Both the position numbers and the translations under genes were made by a program. This document shows, piece by piece, positions 1 through 6,816 of a DNA stretch of 15,268 nt (position 1 is the first letter of the stretch; each line of letters begins with the position of its first letter). Location of the stretch: contig JANMDR010000279.1 of assembly GCA_031376425.1 (NCBI GenBank), forward strand, positions 1-15,268. Reading direction: 5' to 3'. The notes below the pieces were generated by a model, which saw nothing but the letters and a program-made list of their open reading frames with translations, was not told the DNA's origin and made no database searches. Source of the stretch: JANMDR01 sp031376425. GTDB taxonomy: Bacteria > Pseudomonadota > Gammaproteobacteria > Burkholderiales > Usitatibacteraceae.

Positions 1-2
1 CC

Positions 3-218
3 GACGCGGCATGGACGGCCAAGGCCCGCGATCTGTTCGCCACGTGGAATGCCGCGCTCGACGGCTATCAGAAGTCCACCAATGCGCCGGTGCCGACCTA
101 TGCCCAGGTGGTCGGCGTGGTCAATGCCAAGGCGGGGGTGCGCGACTACGTCATCACGGCGGCGGGCGGGCTGCCAGGCGAGCTGATGAAAAACTGGCGC
201 GTCAAGTCGCCAAATACG
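3..218 (+). pseudogene. iolD: Fragment of iolD (trihydroxycyclohexane-1,2-dione acylhydrolase)
   Basis: About 72 codons are open from the window edge in the frame beginning at base 3. They read like an internal part of IolD, the thiamine-diphosphate enzyme that opens the ring of 3D-trihydroxycyclohexane-1,2-dione in myo-inositol breakdown. Recognisable stretches are PTYAQVVGVVNAKAG, the AAGGLPGEL block, and the KNWRVKSPNT block, after which the family normally continues with a FDCE(F/Y)GFSCMGYE-type stretch. Here similarity stops at about base 218 and the frame runs through unrelated sequence to a stop at 288-290. The piece is more GC-rich than the rest of the window and no other inositol gene is present. 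The family is several hundred residues long, so this is a small internal fragment truncated on the right by a junction. Identification is from memory of the family, not a search. Confidence 0.7.
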
Positions 219-811
219 GGGTCCATTGTGTGGGTACCGCTGCTGAGCTTTGGTACGCCATCGCGCATATTTTCTTCAATTTCGGGCTGAAATGTTTCTG
301 CCCCAAAATGCGTGAAACCAGCTTTGCGAAGTGCGGCGGCTAAGTCAAAAGCAAAGGCGCGTTGGCGCTGCGAAATATGGTTTTCATTCAGCATTACAAT
401 GCGACGATTTTGTGCGGCTGCAACAACTGCGGCAATAGCAGGCTCTGTTTGATAGCCAGTAACATCGAGCGGTGCGAGCGGGCTGGCATCTCTTCCGCGT
501 TCTGCAATTTCGAGAGTACCTCGTTCGTCGCCACTTATGACGTACGTCTGCGCAAAAACGAGCGGCAGCATCGTTTTTTCCTCAACTGAACTTTCCCTCA
601 TTTTGATCAAGGCAAGCGGTGACTTGTTCTGCGTCGTCCGGATAATAAACTTGCGTGTTGGCTCGGCCGGGGCAATTACCGCTGGGTTTGTTGCGCTAGG
701 CTTATTGACTGCCGATTCTGAAACGCAGGCCACGAGTGTCGTGCTGATCGCGGTTAACAAAGCAAGCCGTAGGAAGTTACGCGCGGAACTGTTGATTGTC
801 ATTTTGATCAT
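146..811 (-). CDS. Lipoprotein with ChaN/TIKI-like domain, 3' end replaced by foreign DNA
   Basis: The N-terminus has a basic start, a hydrophobic stretch (LRLALLTAISTTL) and a lipobox ending in VAC, so the mature protein is probably lipid-anchored at the cysteine. A low-complexity Ala/Pro/Ser/Thr linker follows. The second half resembles the ChaN/haem-binding-uptake (TIKI-like) family: a strand RRIVMLNENH with the NE-x-H motif, then a helix and GFTHFGAETF. The domain should continue well beyond this, but the frame enters the iolD fragment near base 218 and stops at 146-148 in that foreign sequence, so the last 20 or so residues are not native. The open frame extends to a GTG at 844; I prefer the ATG at 811 (or 802) because it gives a compact signal peptide, but no start has a clear ribosome binding site. 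Function is unknown. It lies 125-158 bases downstream of priA on the same strand. Confidence 0.6.
   Translation of the reverse strand: MIKMTINSSARNFLRLALLTAISTTLVACVSESAVNKPSATNPAVIAPAEPTRKFIIRTTQNKSPLALIKMRESSVEEKTMLPLVFAQTYVISGDERGTLEIAERGRDASPLAPLDVTGYQTEPAIAAVVAAAQNRRIVMLNENHISQRQRAFAFDLAAALRKAGFTHFGAETFQPEIEENMRDGVPKLSSGTHTMDPVFGDLTRQFFISSPGSPPAAVMT
194..221. other. Junction between iolD fragment and lipoprotein gene
   Basis: Reading rightward, iolD similarity continues to about base 218. Reading leftward on the minus strand, the lipoprotein frame still looks native at DPVFGDL, which lies over about bases 203-223. The two similarities therefore seem to overlap for a short stretch, as expected if the join occurred at a microhomology. 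No inverted repeat, insertion sequence end or tRNA lies at the join. The exact breakpoint cannot be fixed without homologues of both genes. Confidence 0.55.
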
Positions 812-969
812 TCGCTTGATGTTGAATAGGGTGTGACTTTGCACATGGCCGAAAGTTTACTTTATTTCTGTACAGGTGTTATTTCGTCGAAAAATACTGT
901 GAATGAGGGCTGTAGACGCACCGACCTGAAGTAGTCTCCTTGCGGGATAAAACAGGGCATCTCCAAGGA

Positions 970-3144
970 TCAAACCTCCATCGGATCCACATCGATCAAC
1001 GCTCTCACATGGCTTGGCATGCTGCCAAAAACATCACTCCGCCATTGCGGTAAAAACTGTTGCAGCATGCGGCGGTCTTTGCTTTGGACTAGCACTTGCA
1101 TTCTGGTGTGATCGGCTTTTCGGGCGAGAGGCGATGATACGGGGTCGAATAGTTGCAGTGCTAGCGGTTCGGTATTTGGCAGGTTGACGAGCGCCTTCCC
1201 CGCAGCCACGCAAGCGCTTAACCATTTGCTTAAAGCTTCCGCGTTTTTTGATTCTGCTCGCAAAATGGCGAGGTAGGCGTACGGCGGGAAGTCGCATAAT
1301 TTGCGTTCTGCTAGCTGTTGCGCGGCGAAGGCAGCGAAGTTTTGGGTGATGACGGCTTGGTATACGGGATGCTCTGGAAACTTGGTTTGTATCAGCACTT
1401 CGCCCGGTAGATCAGCACGACCTGCGCGGCCAGAAACCTGCACCAGTTGGGCAAATAGGCGTTCGGCGGCGCGAAAGTCGGCGCTAAATAAGCTTGAGTC
1501 AGCGTTGATAATCCCTACTAGCGTTACCTTAGGAAAATCATGACCTTTGGCGAGCATTTGGGTGCCGATGATGATGTCGGTATTGCCCGCAACAATATCG
1601 GCAAAGAGAGCATGGGCGCTGCCTTTTTTGCTGGTGCTGTCTGCATCTATCCGACTAATACGGGCATCGGGAAACGCGGCTTCAATGGCAGCTTCAATCC
1701 GTTGCGTGCCTTGACCAATTGGTGTTAGATCAGGGCTACCGCATTTAACGCAGACAGTTGGAATACGCGCTTCGTAGCCGCAATGGTGGCAGGCTAAATG
1801 TTTACTGGGATTATCGCGCACGCTATCGGTTTTGACTTTAGCTTGATGAAATACCAGCTTGGCGCTACAGCGCGGACATGGTGGCCGCCATTCACATTGA
1901 TTGCAAACCAAGGTCGGTGAAAAGCCGCGTCGATTTAAAAATAAAATGCTTTGTTCGCCCTTGGCCGTGCGTTGCTTCACCGCTTCGATTAAGGCACTCG
2001 TTAAGCCGTCTTTGGTCGCAAGTAGGGTGGTATTGAGCAACTGCACTTTTGGTAGGCGGGCGGCAGCGTTGGCGCGCATGCTTAGGGTGCAGTGGGTGTA
2101 TTTGCCTCTGAGCGCATTTTCATAGGATTCTAGGGATGGCGTCGCTGAGCCGAGCACGATGGTAGCGCCGCAGAGCTTGGCGCGCACGATGGCAACATCG
2201 CGCGCGTGGTAACGCAAACCTTCTTGCTGCTTGAACGAGGCATCGTGCTCTTCATCCACCACGATTAATGATAGCGCGGGCATGGATGTAAACACGGCTA
2301 GACGCGTGCCTAATACTAACTGTGCTTCGCCGCGTTGCGCTGCGTGCCATGCGTGATAGCGAGCAGTTTCAGAAATGCTGCTATGCAGCGATACAATTTT
2401 TATCTCGGGAAATCGCGCAATAAATATTCGTTCTAGCTGCGGGGTTAAGTTGATTTCAGGCACAAGTACTAAAGCTTGTTTGCCGGCAGACAGTACTTGG
2501 GCGATGGCGCGTAAATAAACTTCGGTTTTGCCACTGCCGGTAATGCCTTCTAGCAAAATGGGGAGAGGGGCTTGAGCGGTTGCTGTGTCACTTAAGCTCA
2601 CGTTTAGGCATGCGGTGATGACTGTCACGGCACTGTTTTGGTCGGTCGTTAAGGTGAGCAATGGCGCGGCGGCGGCTTTGCTGATTTTAGCTTTAGGGGG
2701 TTTCAGTGCGCGTATTGGCGCATCTAGTTTGCGCAAACGCGGTGGAATTGCGGTGAGTATGGTGGTGCCGAGGCCAAATTGGTAATAGTTTGCGCAAAAC
2801 TTAAATAGGTCGAAATCCAACGCGCTAAAGCCGGGTAGGTCACGGCGTATTTCAAGCGCTGTTTTGAGTTTATCGGCCGGTACTGTTGTTTGGTTGCGTA
2901 TCGCAATGATTACGCCAACCAATTTACGTGGGCCAAATGGTACGACTACCAGCCGGCCGATATCGGCACCTGACACTTCACTTTCGTCACTTTTTAAGAT
3001 TGGCGCTGCAAAATCAAAGCTGCTAAAGCGTGGAATATCTAGCGCTACTTCAAGAATCGGGAGCGATCCGTAAGCCGAGGCTGTATTGGTGGGCTTGGGC
3101 GCAGTAGTGTTGGCTGAAAAGTCAGGTTTTACGGGGGGTTTCAT
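970..3144 (-). CDS. priA: Primosomal protein N' (replication restart helicase PriA)
   Basis: PriA is a 3'-5' superfamily 2 DNA helicase that recognises stalled forks and loads the replisome through PriB/DnaT/DnaC or equivalents. The 724 residues match the usual length. Visible in order: the 3'-DNA-binding N-terminal domain (PILEVALDIP from about 29), Walker A GSGKTEVY (203-210), the DEEH box (297-300), SAT at 333-335, a zinc-binding insert with eight cysteines (414, 417, 423, 426, 452, 455, 465, 468), the GTQMLAKGHDFP block (527-538) and the VSGRAGR motif VI. The first 27 residues are a Pro/Thr/Ala-rich extension before the family's usual start; no alternative start codon lies closer, so the ATG at 3144 stands, though no Shine-Dalgarno sequence precedes it. 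It lies downstream of hemE on the same strand, separated by 343 AT-rich bases, so it may have its own promoter there. Confidence 0.97.
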   Translation of the reverse strand: MKPPVKPDFSANTTAPKPTNTASAYGSLPILEVALDIPRFSSFDFAAPILKSDESEVSGADIGRLVVVPFGPRKLVGVIIAIRNQTTVPADKLKTALEIRRDLPGFSALDFDLFKFCANYYQFGLGTTILTAIPPRLRKLDAPIRALKPPKAKISKAAAAPLLTLTTDQNSAVTVITACLNVSLSDTATAQAPLPILLEGITGSGKTEVYLRAIAQVLSAGKQALVLVPEINLTPQLERIFIARFPEIKIVSLHSSISETARYHAWHAAQRGEAQLVLGTRLAVFTSMPALSLIVVDEEHDASFKQQEGLRYHARDVAIVRAKLCGATIVLGSATPSLESYENALRGKYTHCTLSMRANAAARLPKVQLLNTTLLATKDGLTSALIEAVKQRTAKGEQSILFLNRRGFSPTLVCNQCEWRPPCPRCSAKLVFHQAKVKTDSVRDNPSKHLACHHCGYEARIPTVCVKCGSPDLTPIGQGTQRIEAAIEAAFPDARISRIDADSTSKKGSAHALFADIVAGNTDIIIGTQMLAKGHDFPKVTLVGIINADSSLFSADFRAAERLFAQLVQVSGRAGRADLPGEVLIQTKFPEHPVYQAVITQNFAAFAAQQLAERKLCDFPPYAYLAILRAESKNAEALSKWLSACVAAGKALVNLPNTEPLALQLFDPVSSPLARKADHTRMQVLVQSKDRRMLQQFLPQWRSDVFGSMPSHVRALIDVDPMEV

Positions 3145-3188
3145 TCAAAAGTGGCTGGAAAGTCGCGTAATTATTGGGGATTTATGCC

Positions 3189-3209
3189 TGTGGATAACTT
3201 TGTGGATGG
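3189..3209 (-). promoter_or_regulatory. DnaA box pair
   Basis: Bases 3189-3197 read TGTGGATAA, the exact complement of the consensus TTATCCACA. Twelve bases further, 3201-3209 read TGTGGATGG, which keeps the TGTGGAT core but loses the final two bases. The same-direction arrangement about one helical turn apart resembles cooperative DnaA binding sites. Confidence 0.6.
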
Positions 3210-3365
3210 CTTAAAGTATTCGCCAAAAATATCACTTAATAAAATCGGTTTTATTATGTAATACCAGTGTAATATTGCTATAAAACGTATTAAAAACAAA
3301 TACTTACTGCGCTTTAATAATGTAGTTTATCTAAAACCTGCGCTATCTTTCGCTTACACGAAATC

Positions 3366-3374
3366 TGTGCATAA
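3366..3374 (-). promoter_or_regulatory. DnaA box
   Basis: TGTGCATAA is the complement of TTATGCACA, which fits the relaxed consensus TTATNCACA. It has the same orientation as the box at 3189 and lies on the other side of the AT-rich tract, so the two boxes flank the segment most likely to melt. Confidence 0.55.
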
Positions 3375-3487
3375 AGCGGAAAAATACAGCAAAAAAAGAT
3401 GTTAATTTTGATCTTATCTAATTGACTTGCACGAACGCCCTAAAATTGGCCTTTTCAGAGCTTTTGTGCGTGTGGAGGTCGTAAAAT

Positions 3488-4564
3488 TCAGCGTTTGCTG
3501 TAGTTTTTTACCGCATTAACTAGACATTCTACGCGGTCAGGGTTGGTAAATTGCGAGATACCGTGGCCTAAATTAAACACATGGCCGTTTGCATTGCCAT
3601 CTTGCTTAAATTCTGCCAAGACCCGTTTTACTTCTGCTTCAATTGTCGCGTCGCTGCCAAATAAAGTGTTGGGATCTAGGTTGCCCTGCAGCGCCACTTT
3701 GCTTCCCACACGTTGCTTGGCTTGGCCTAAGTTCATGGTCCAATCTAGACCTAAGGCATCAGTACCACAGTCGGCCATACTCTCTAGCCATTGGCTGCCG
3801 CCCTTAGTGAAGAAAATACGCGGAATATCCACGCCGTCTACCGCACGGGTTACCCCTGCAAATACCTGCTTGGCATATGCCAATGAAAATTCCTGATAGG
3901 CTGGGTGCGCAAGAACCCCACCCCAAGTGTCAAACAACATCACCGTTTGTGCGCCGGCAGCAATTTGCGCATTTAAGTAAGCCTGAATGCTCGTGGTATT
4001 TTTGGCTAAAATTTGATGGAGCAAGTCAGGGCGTTGGTAGAGCATGGTTTTAATGTGCCGAAAATCGTCTGACCCGCCGCCCTCAATCATGTAGCAGGCA
4101 AGGGTAAAGGGGGAGCCAGAAAACCCAATCAGCGGGACGCGCTGTAAACCATCCTGTACTAAGGCACCGCGAATTTGTGCCACCGCATCAAATACATAGC
4201 GCAAATCATTCATGTCGGCCACTGGCAGCGCCGTTACCTCTGCCTCAGTGCGCACCGTGCGGGCAAATTTAGGGCCTTCGCCTTCTACAAAGTGTAAGCC
4301 TAAGCCCATGGCATCAGGTACGGTCAAAATGTCAGAAAATAAAATTGCAGCGTCGAGCGCATAACGATCAAGCGGTTGCAATGTCACTTCGGTGCAATAG
4401 TCAGGGCTTTTGGCTAAACCTAGAAAACTACCCGCACGCTTACGTGTGGCGTTGTATTCGGGTAGGTAACGCCCAGCTTGGCGCATGATCCAAATAGGGG
4501 TGTAGGGCGTTGGCTGCTGTTTCAGCGCGCGAAGGAAAGTATCGTTTTTAAGAGGGGCGGACAT
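3488..4564 (-). CDS. hemE: Uroporphyrinogen decarboxylase
   Basis: This cytosolic enzyme removes four carboxyl groups from uroporphyrinogen III to give coproporphyrinogen III in haem synthesis. The 358 residues are the normal bacterial length. The family signature PIWIMRQAGRYLPEY lies at 23-37, with substrate-binding arginines 28 and 32. The catalytic aspartate is D78 in FSDIL. GFSGSPFTLACYMIEGG (147-163) carries the conserved tyrosine 158. MLFDTWGG is at 209-216, and the C-terminal GHGI with the conserved histidine is at 333-336. The start ATG at 4564 gives an N-terminus that begins just before the family's usual first helix; only a weak AGAAG lies upstream. It is divergent from rsmB and upstream of priA on the same strand. 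The active-site residues all appear intact. Confidence 0.97.
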   Translation of the reverse strand: MSAPLKNDTFLRALKQQPTPYTPIWIMRQAGRYLPEYNATRKRAGSFLGLAKSPDYCTEVTLQPLDRYALDAAILFSDILTVPDAMGLGLHFVEGEGPKFARTVRTEAEVTALPVADMNDLRYVFDAVAQIRGALVQDGLQRVPLIGFSGSPFTLACYMIEGGGSDDFRHIKTMLYQRPDLLHQILAKNTTSIQAYLNAQIAAGAQTVMLFDTWGGVLAHPAYQEFSLAYAKQVFAGVTRAVDGVDIPRIFFTKGGSQWLESMADCGTDALGLDWTMNLGQAKQRVGSKVALQGNLDPNTLFGSDATIEAEVKRVLAEFKQDGNANGHVFNLGHGISQFTNPDRVECLVNAVKNYSKR

Positions 4565-4591
4565 AATTTAGCTTCTAAGAAATTTTAGCTC

Positions 4592-4597
4592 ACTATA
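4592..4597 (-). promoter_or_regulatory. Possible -10 box of hemE
   Basis: Read on the minus strand this is TATAGT, one base from TATAAT, about 28 bases before the hemE ATG. No good -35 sequence lies at the usual distance, so the call is tentative. Confidence 0.25.
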
Positions 4598-4674
4598 CCG
4601 CTATTGGAGGGTGTTTTACTGACTCGCGGGTTAGAAAAAGTGCTGTTGTATGTCGAATACATGTTGTATCTTTT

Positions 4675-4701
4675 TTGCAACAAAGGTAGGATGCATACAA
4701 T
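4675..4701 (+). promoter_or_regulatory. Possible promoter of the rsmB operon
   Basis: TTGCAA (4675-4680) and TACAAT (4696-4701) are spaced 15 bases apart and face rsmB. The -10 is one base off consensus; the -35 match and the short spacing are weaker. The predicted leader to the rsmB ATG would be about 150 bases. The 291-base divergent region between hemE and rsmB otherwise holds two TGTTGTAT direct repeats (4644-4651 and 4662-4669) and no convincing gene. Confidence 0.35.
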
Positions 4702-4821
4702 GACAATTCTAAAAATTCGATTTCAAAATCAAGGAATTGGCAATTACGGCGCAGCGCAAAGCAAAATTGCGACGGGCATATGTTTGGTTTGTAGGGAGTA
4801 ATTTTTTATGAGCAAGTACGC

Positions 4822-4860
4822 ATGATGAAGCAAAATGAGTTTTTGGAGTTGTCCGCATGA
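4822..4860 (+). CDS. Possible leader peptide overlapping the rsmB start
   Basis: A 12-codon reading frame (MMKQNEFLELSA) ends with TGA at 4858-4860, sharing the ATGA overlap with the rsmB start at 4857. A still shorter frame, MSKYA (4808-4825), ends in a stop that overlaps this peptide's first codons. The nested ATGA overlaps are what translational coupling looks like. The rsmB ribosome binding site GGAG (4845-4848) lies inside the peptide frame. Neither peptide has a strong ribosome binding site of its own, and such short frames arise easily by chance. Confidence 0.25.
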   Translation: MMKQNEFLELSA

Positions 4861-6191
4861 TAGATATCCAAATTACAGCGGCTGAAGTAGTTGGCGCAAC
4901 AATCGACGGGCGCAATTTAGATCGCGCACTTGAGCTTGGTTTCAAGCGCCACGGTGACCTACCGCGCGAAGCCCGTGCTGCTGTGCAAAGTATTGCCTAC
5001 GATAGCCTGCGCAATTATGGACTCATCAACGCGCAATTAGAAACCTTGCTAAGTGCGCCGTTAAGCGATGTGGCAGTACGGCATTTGCTCATCATCACCT
5101 TAGCGCAATTGCAGTTTTCGAAAACTAAACCGCATGTCATTGTCGATCACGCGGTTACCGCATGTGAAAAAATGGGCTTAGGTCGTGCTAAAGGCTTAGT
5201 AAATGGCGTGCTGCGTAATTATTTGCGCGAGGTAAATAAATTTAAGCGTGAGCGCTTTAAAAGCGAAGTGGCGCGTTACGATTTTCCTGAATGGTGGATT
5301 GCCCGTACCAAAGAAGATTACCCTGAAAATTGGGAAGAAATTTTGCTCTGTGCGGCAGAACATCCGCCAATGTGTTTACGGGTAAATCGAAAAAAATGTA
5401 CAGCGGAAGAATACGTGGCACTGCTGGCTAAAAATGAAATGCAAGTTGCGCACGTGGATGGTGATGCGCTCTGGCTCACCCACCCTTGTAATGTGGATGC
5501 TCTGCCGAAATTCCGTGAAGGTTTTGTATCCGTGCAAGATGCTGGCGCACAACACACCGCAACATTGCTAAATTGCGGTGCAGGCATGCGGGTGCTTGAT
5601 GCCTGCGCAGCGCCAGGCGGTAAGACTTGTCAGTTGCTTGAAACCACAGCTAATTTAACGCTTACGGCGCTAGACTCAGATCCAACGCGCTTGCAGCGCG
5701 TAAAGCAAAACTTAGATCGTTTGCAATTGGCTTCGCCCAACGTCACATTAAAGTCATCAGATGCCGCCACCCCTGAAAAATGGTGGGACAAAAAGCAGTT
5801 TGATCGTATCTTGCTCGACGTGCCCTGTACTGGATCAGGTGTGGTGCGGCGTCATCCCGATATTAAATGGGTTCGCCGACCAACCGATACCGCTAAATTT
5901 GTGATTCAGCAAGGGCGTTTGTTAAATGGAGTATGGCCGACCTTGAAAAAAGGTGGGCAATTATTGTATGTGACTTGCTCGGTCTTCCACGAAGAAAATC
6001 AAGATGTGGTGAATGCCTTTTTAGCTAAAACAGCGGACGCAAAGTTAAAGCCTATATCGTTGGCATCGTCCGATGATGCCCACGTAACAGGCACATTGAG
6101 CATTAAAGCAAAGCCAATCGCCTCTGGTCAGCAGCTCTTGCCAGACGAAATGACCGACGGCTTTTACTACGCGCTCATCGAAAAGGTTTAG
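4857..6191 (+). CDS. rsmB: 16S rRNA (cytosine(967)-C5)-methyltransferase RsmB
   Basis: RsmB (Sun/Fmu) uses S-adenosylmethionine to methylate C967 of 16S rRNA. The 444 residues hold an N-terminal NusB-like RNA-binding domain (about 1-140), then a linker and a Rossmann methyltransferase domain. Motif I is VLDACAAPGGKT (247-257). Motif IV is LDVPCTGSGV, with Cys324 as the release cysteine. Motif VI is YVTCS, with Cys374 as the catalytic nucleophile. Both cysteines of the family's two-cysteine mechanism are present. The start is supported by GGAG eight bases upstream. It is first in an operon with the DUF4390 gene and the NtrYX-like pair, an order common in betaproteobacteria; def and fmt, which often sit upstream, are absent here. 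Confidence 0.96.
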   Translation: MIDIQITAAEVVGATIDGRNLDRALELGFKRHGDLPREARAAVQSIAYDSLRNYGLINAQLETLLSAPLSDVAVRHLLIITLAQLQFSKTKPHVIVDHAVTACEKMGLGRAKGLVNGVLRNYLREVNKFKRERFKSEVARYDFPEWWIARTKEDYPENWEEILLCAAEHPPMCLRVNRKKCTAEEYVALLAKNEMQVAHVDGDALWLTHPCNVDALPKFREGFVSVQDAGAQHTATLLNCGAGMRVLDACAAPGGKTCQLLETTANLTLTALDSDPTRLQRVKQNLDRLQLASPNVTLKSSDAATPEKWWDKKQFDRILLDVPCTGSGVVRRHPDIKWVRRPTDTAKFVIQQGRLLNGVWPTLKKGGQLLYVTCSVFHEENQDVVNAFLAKTADAKLKPISLASSDDAHVTGTLSIKAKPIASGQQLLPDEMTDGFYYALIEKV

Positions 6192-6192
6192 T

Positions 6193-6816
6193 TTGCGCAG
6201 TCCGTTGCCAAAAGCTAAGCATCGTATGCGCGTAGTCAATAGTGCGACGGCGCGCCTTAGCGATTGTCTGGGTTGCTTGTTAATATTATTAATGCTCGCT
6301 GTGCCCGTTTTCGGTTACGCAGAGGGAGCGGAAATTAAAACTGCAAAACTTGAGCTCAATGAAGAAGGTTATCAACTCAGCGCTGAATTTGATCTGCAGT
6401 TGATGGCCGTGCATGAAGATGCGATTCGTAAAGGCGTGCCGGTTTATATTGAGATGGAAGTAGAGGTAAGCCGCAATCGCTGGTACTGGCTCGATGAGCG
6501 CATGGTGCGGCAAACGCGAGAGCGCCGCATTTCTTACTCCCCGCTAACAAATCAATTTCGCATTGCCACTGCTGGCTTATCGCAAAACGTAGCAAAATTT
6601 GATGATGTAAAGCGGGCGCTTTCCACAGTGCGTTCATGGCAAATTTTAGAAAAAAATAAACTGCGACCGGGCGAAAAATACGATGTGTCGGTGCGTATTC
6701 GTCTTGATGCCTCGCAGTTGCCTAAGCCGTTTCAGCTTAATGTGCTAGGTACGCGTGAGTGGGACATTGCTTCTCCATGGACGCGTTTTAGCATTATCGG
6801 TGGGGAGCAAAAATGA
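6193..6816 (+). CDS. DUF4390 domain protein, exported
   Basis: This hypothetical protein family is found between rsmB and an NtrY-like kinase in many betaproteobacteria. A hydrophobic segment near the N-terminus (LGCLLILLMLAVPVFGYA) looks like a signal peptide with a cleavage site after GYA. The domain that follows has family features: RNRWYWLDE, ISYSPLTNQFRIA, SWQILEKNKL, then RIRLDASQLPKPFQLNVLG and a tryptophan-rich end. The frame opens with TTG at 6193, one base after the rsmB stop, with AAAAGG at 6181-6186 as ribosome binding site; an ATG at 6226 is an alternative that leaves the signal peptide intact. The stop overlaps the next start by ATGA. Its conserved coupling to the kinase suggests a periplasmic partner for the sensor, but that is inference. 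Confidence 0.85.
   Translation: MRSPLPKAKHRMRVVNSATARLSDCLGCLLILLMLAVPVFGYAEGAEIKTAKLELNEEGYQLSAEFDLQLMAVHEDAIRKGVPVYIEMEVEVSRNRWYWLDERMVRQTRERRISYSPLTNQFRIATAGLSQNVAKFDDVKRALSTVRSWQILEKNKLRPGEKYDVSVRIRLDASQLPKPFQLNVLGTREWDIASPWTRFSIIGGEQK

Larger units (their letters stand above)
3145..3487. other. AT-rich noncoding region with DnaA boxes (possible origin or DnaA-controlled site)
   Basis: This 343-base gap between two same-strand genes has no convincing gene. It is markedly AT-rich, especially about 3210-3300, which is rich in TTAAT, AATATT and TATTAAAAA stretches. It holds two perfect DnaA-box consensus sites and one weaker site, all in the same orientation, as well as the pair GATCTTATCTA and AAAAAAAGATG near 3393-3420. 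Such a mix of DnaA boxes beside an easily melted tract is typical of replication origins, but also of DnaA-regulated promoters and DnaA-titrating loci. dnaA, rpmH and gidA/mnmG are not in the window. The promoter of priA must also lie here if it has one. Confidence 0.5.

Noticed and set aside
11..343. 110-residue plus-strand frame at the left edge
   Set aside because: Arg/Gly/Cys-rich and in a shifted frame over the iolD fragment; the iolD frame explains the sequence better.
4604..4801. 65-residue plus-strand reading frame between hemE and rsmB
   Set aside because: No recognisable family, no ribosome binding site, and it overlaps the best promoter candidates for the divergent genes.
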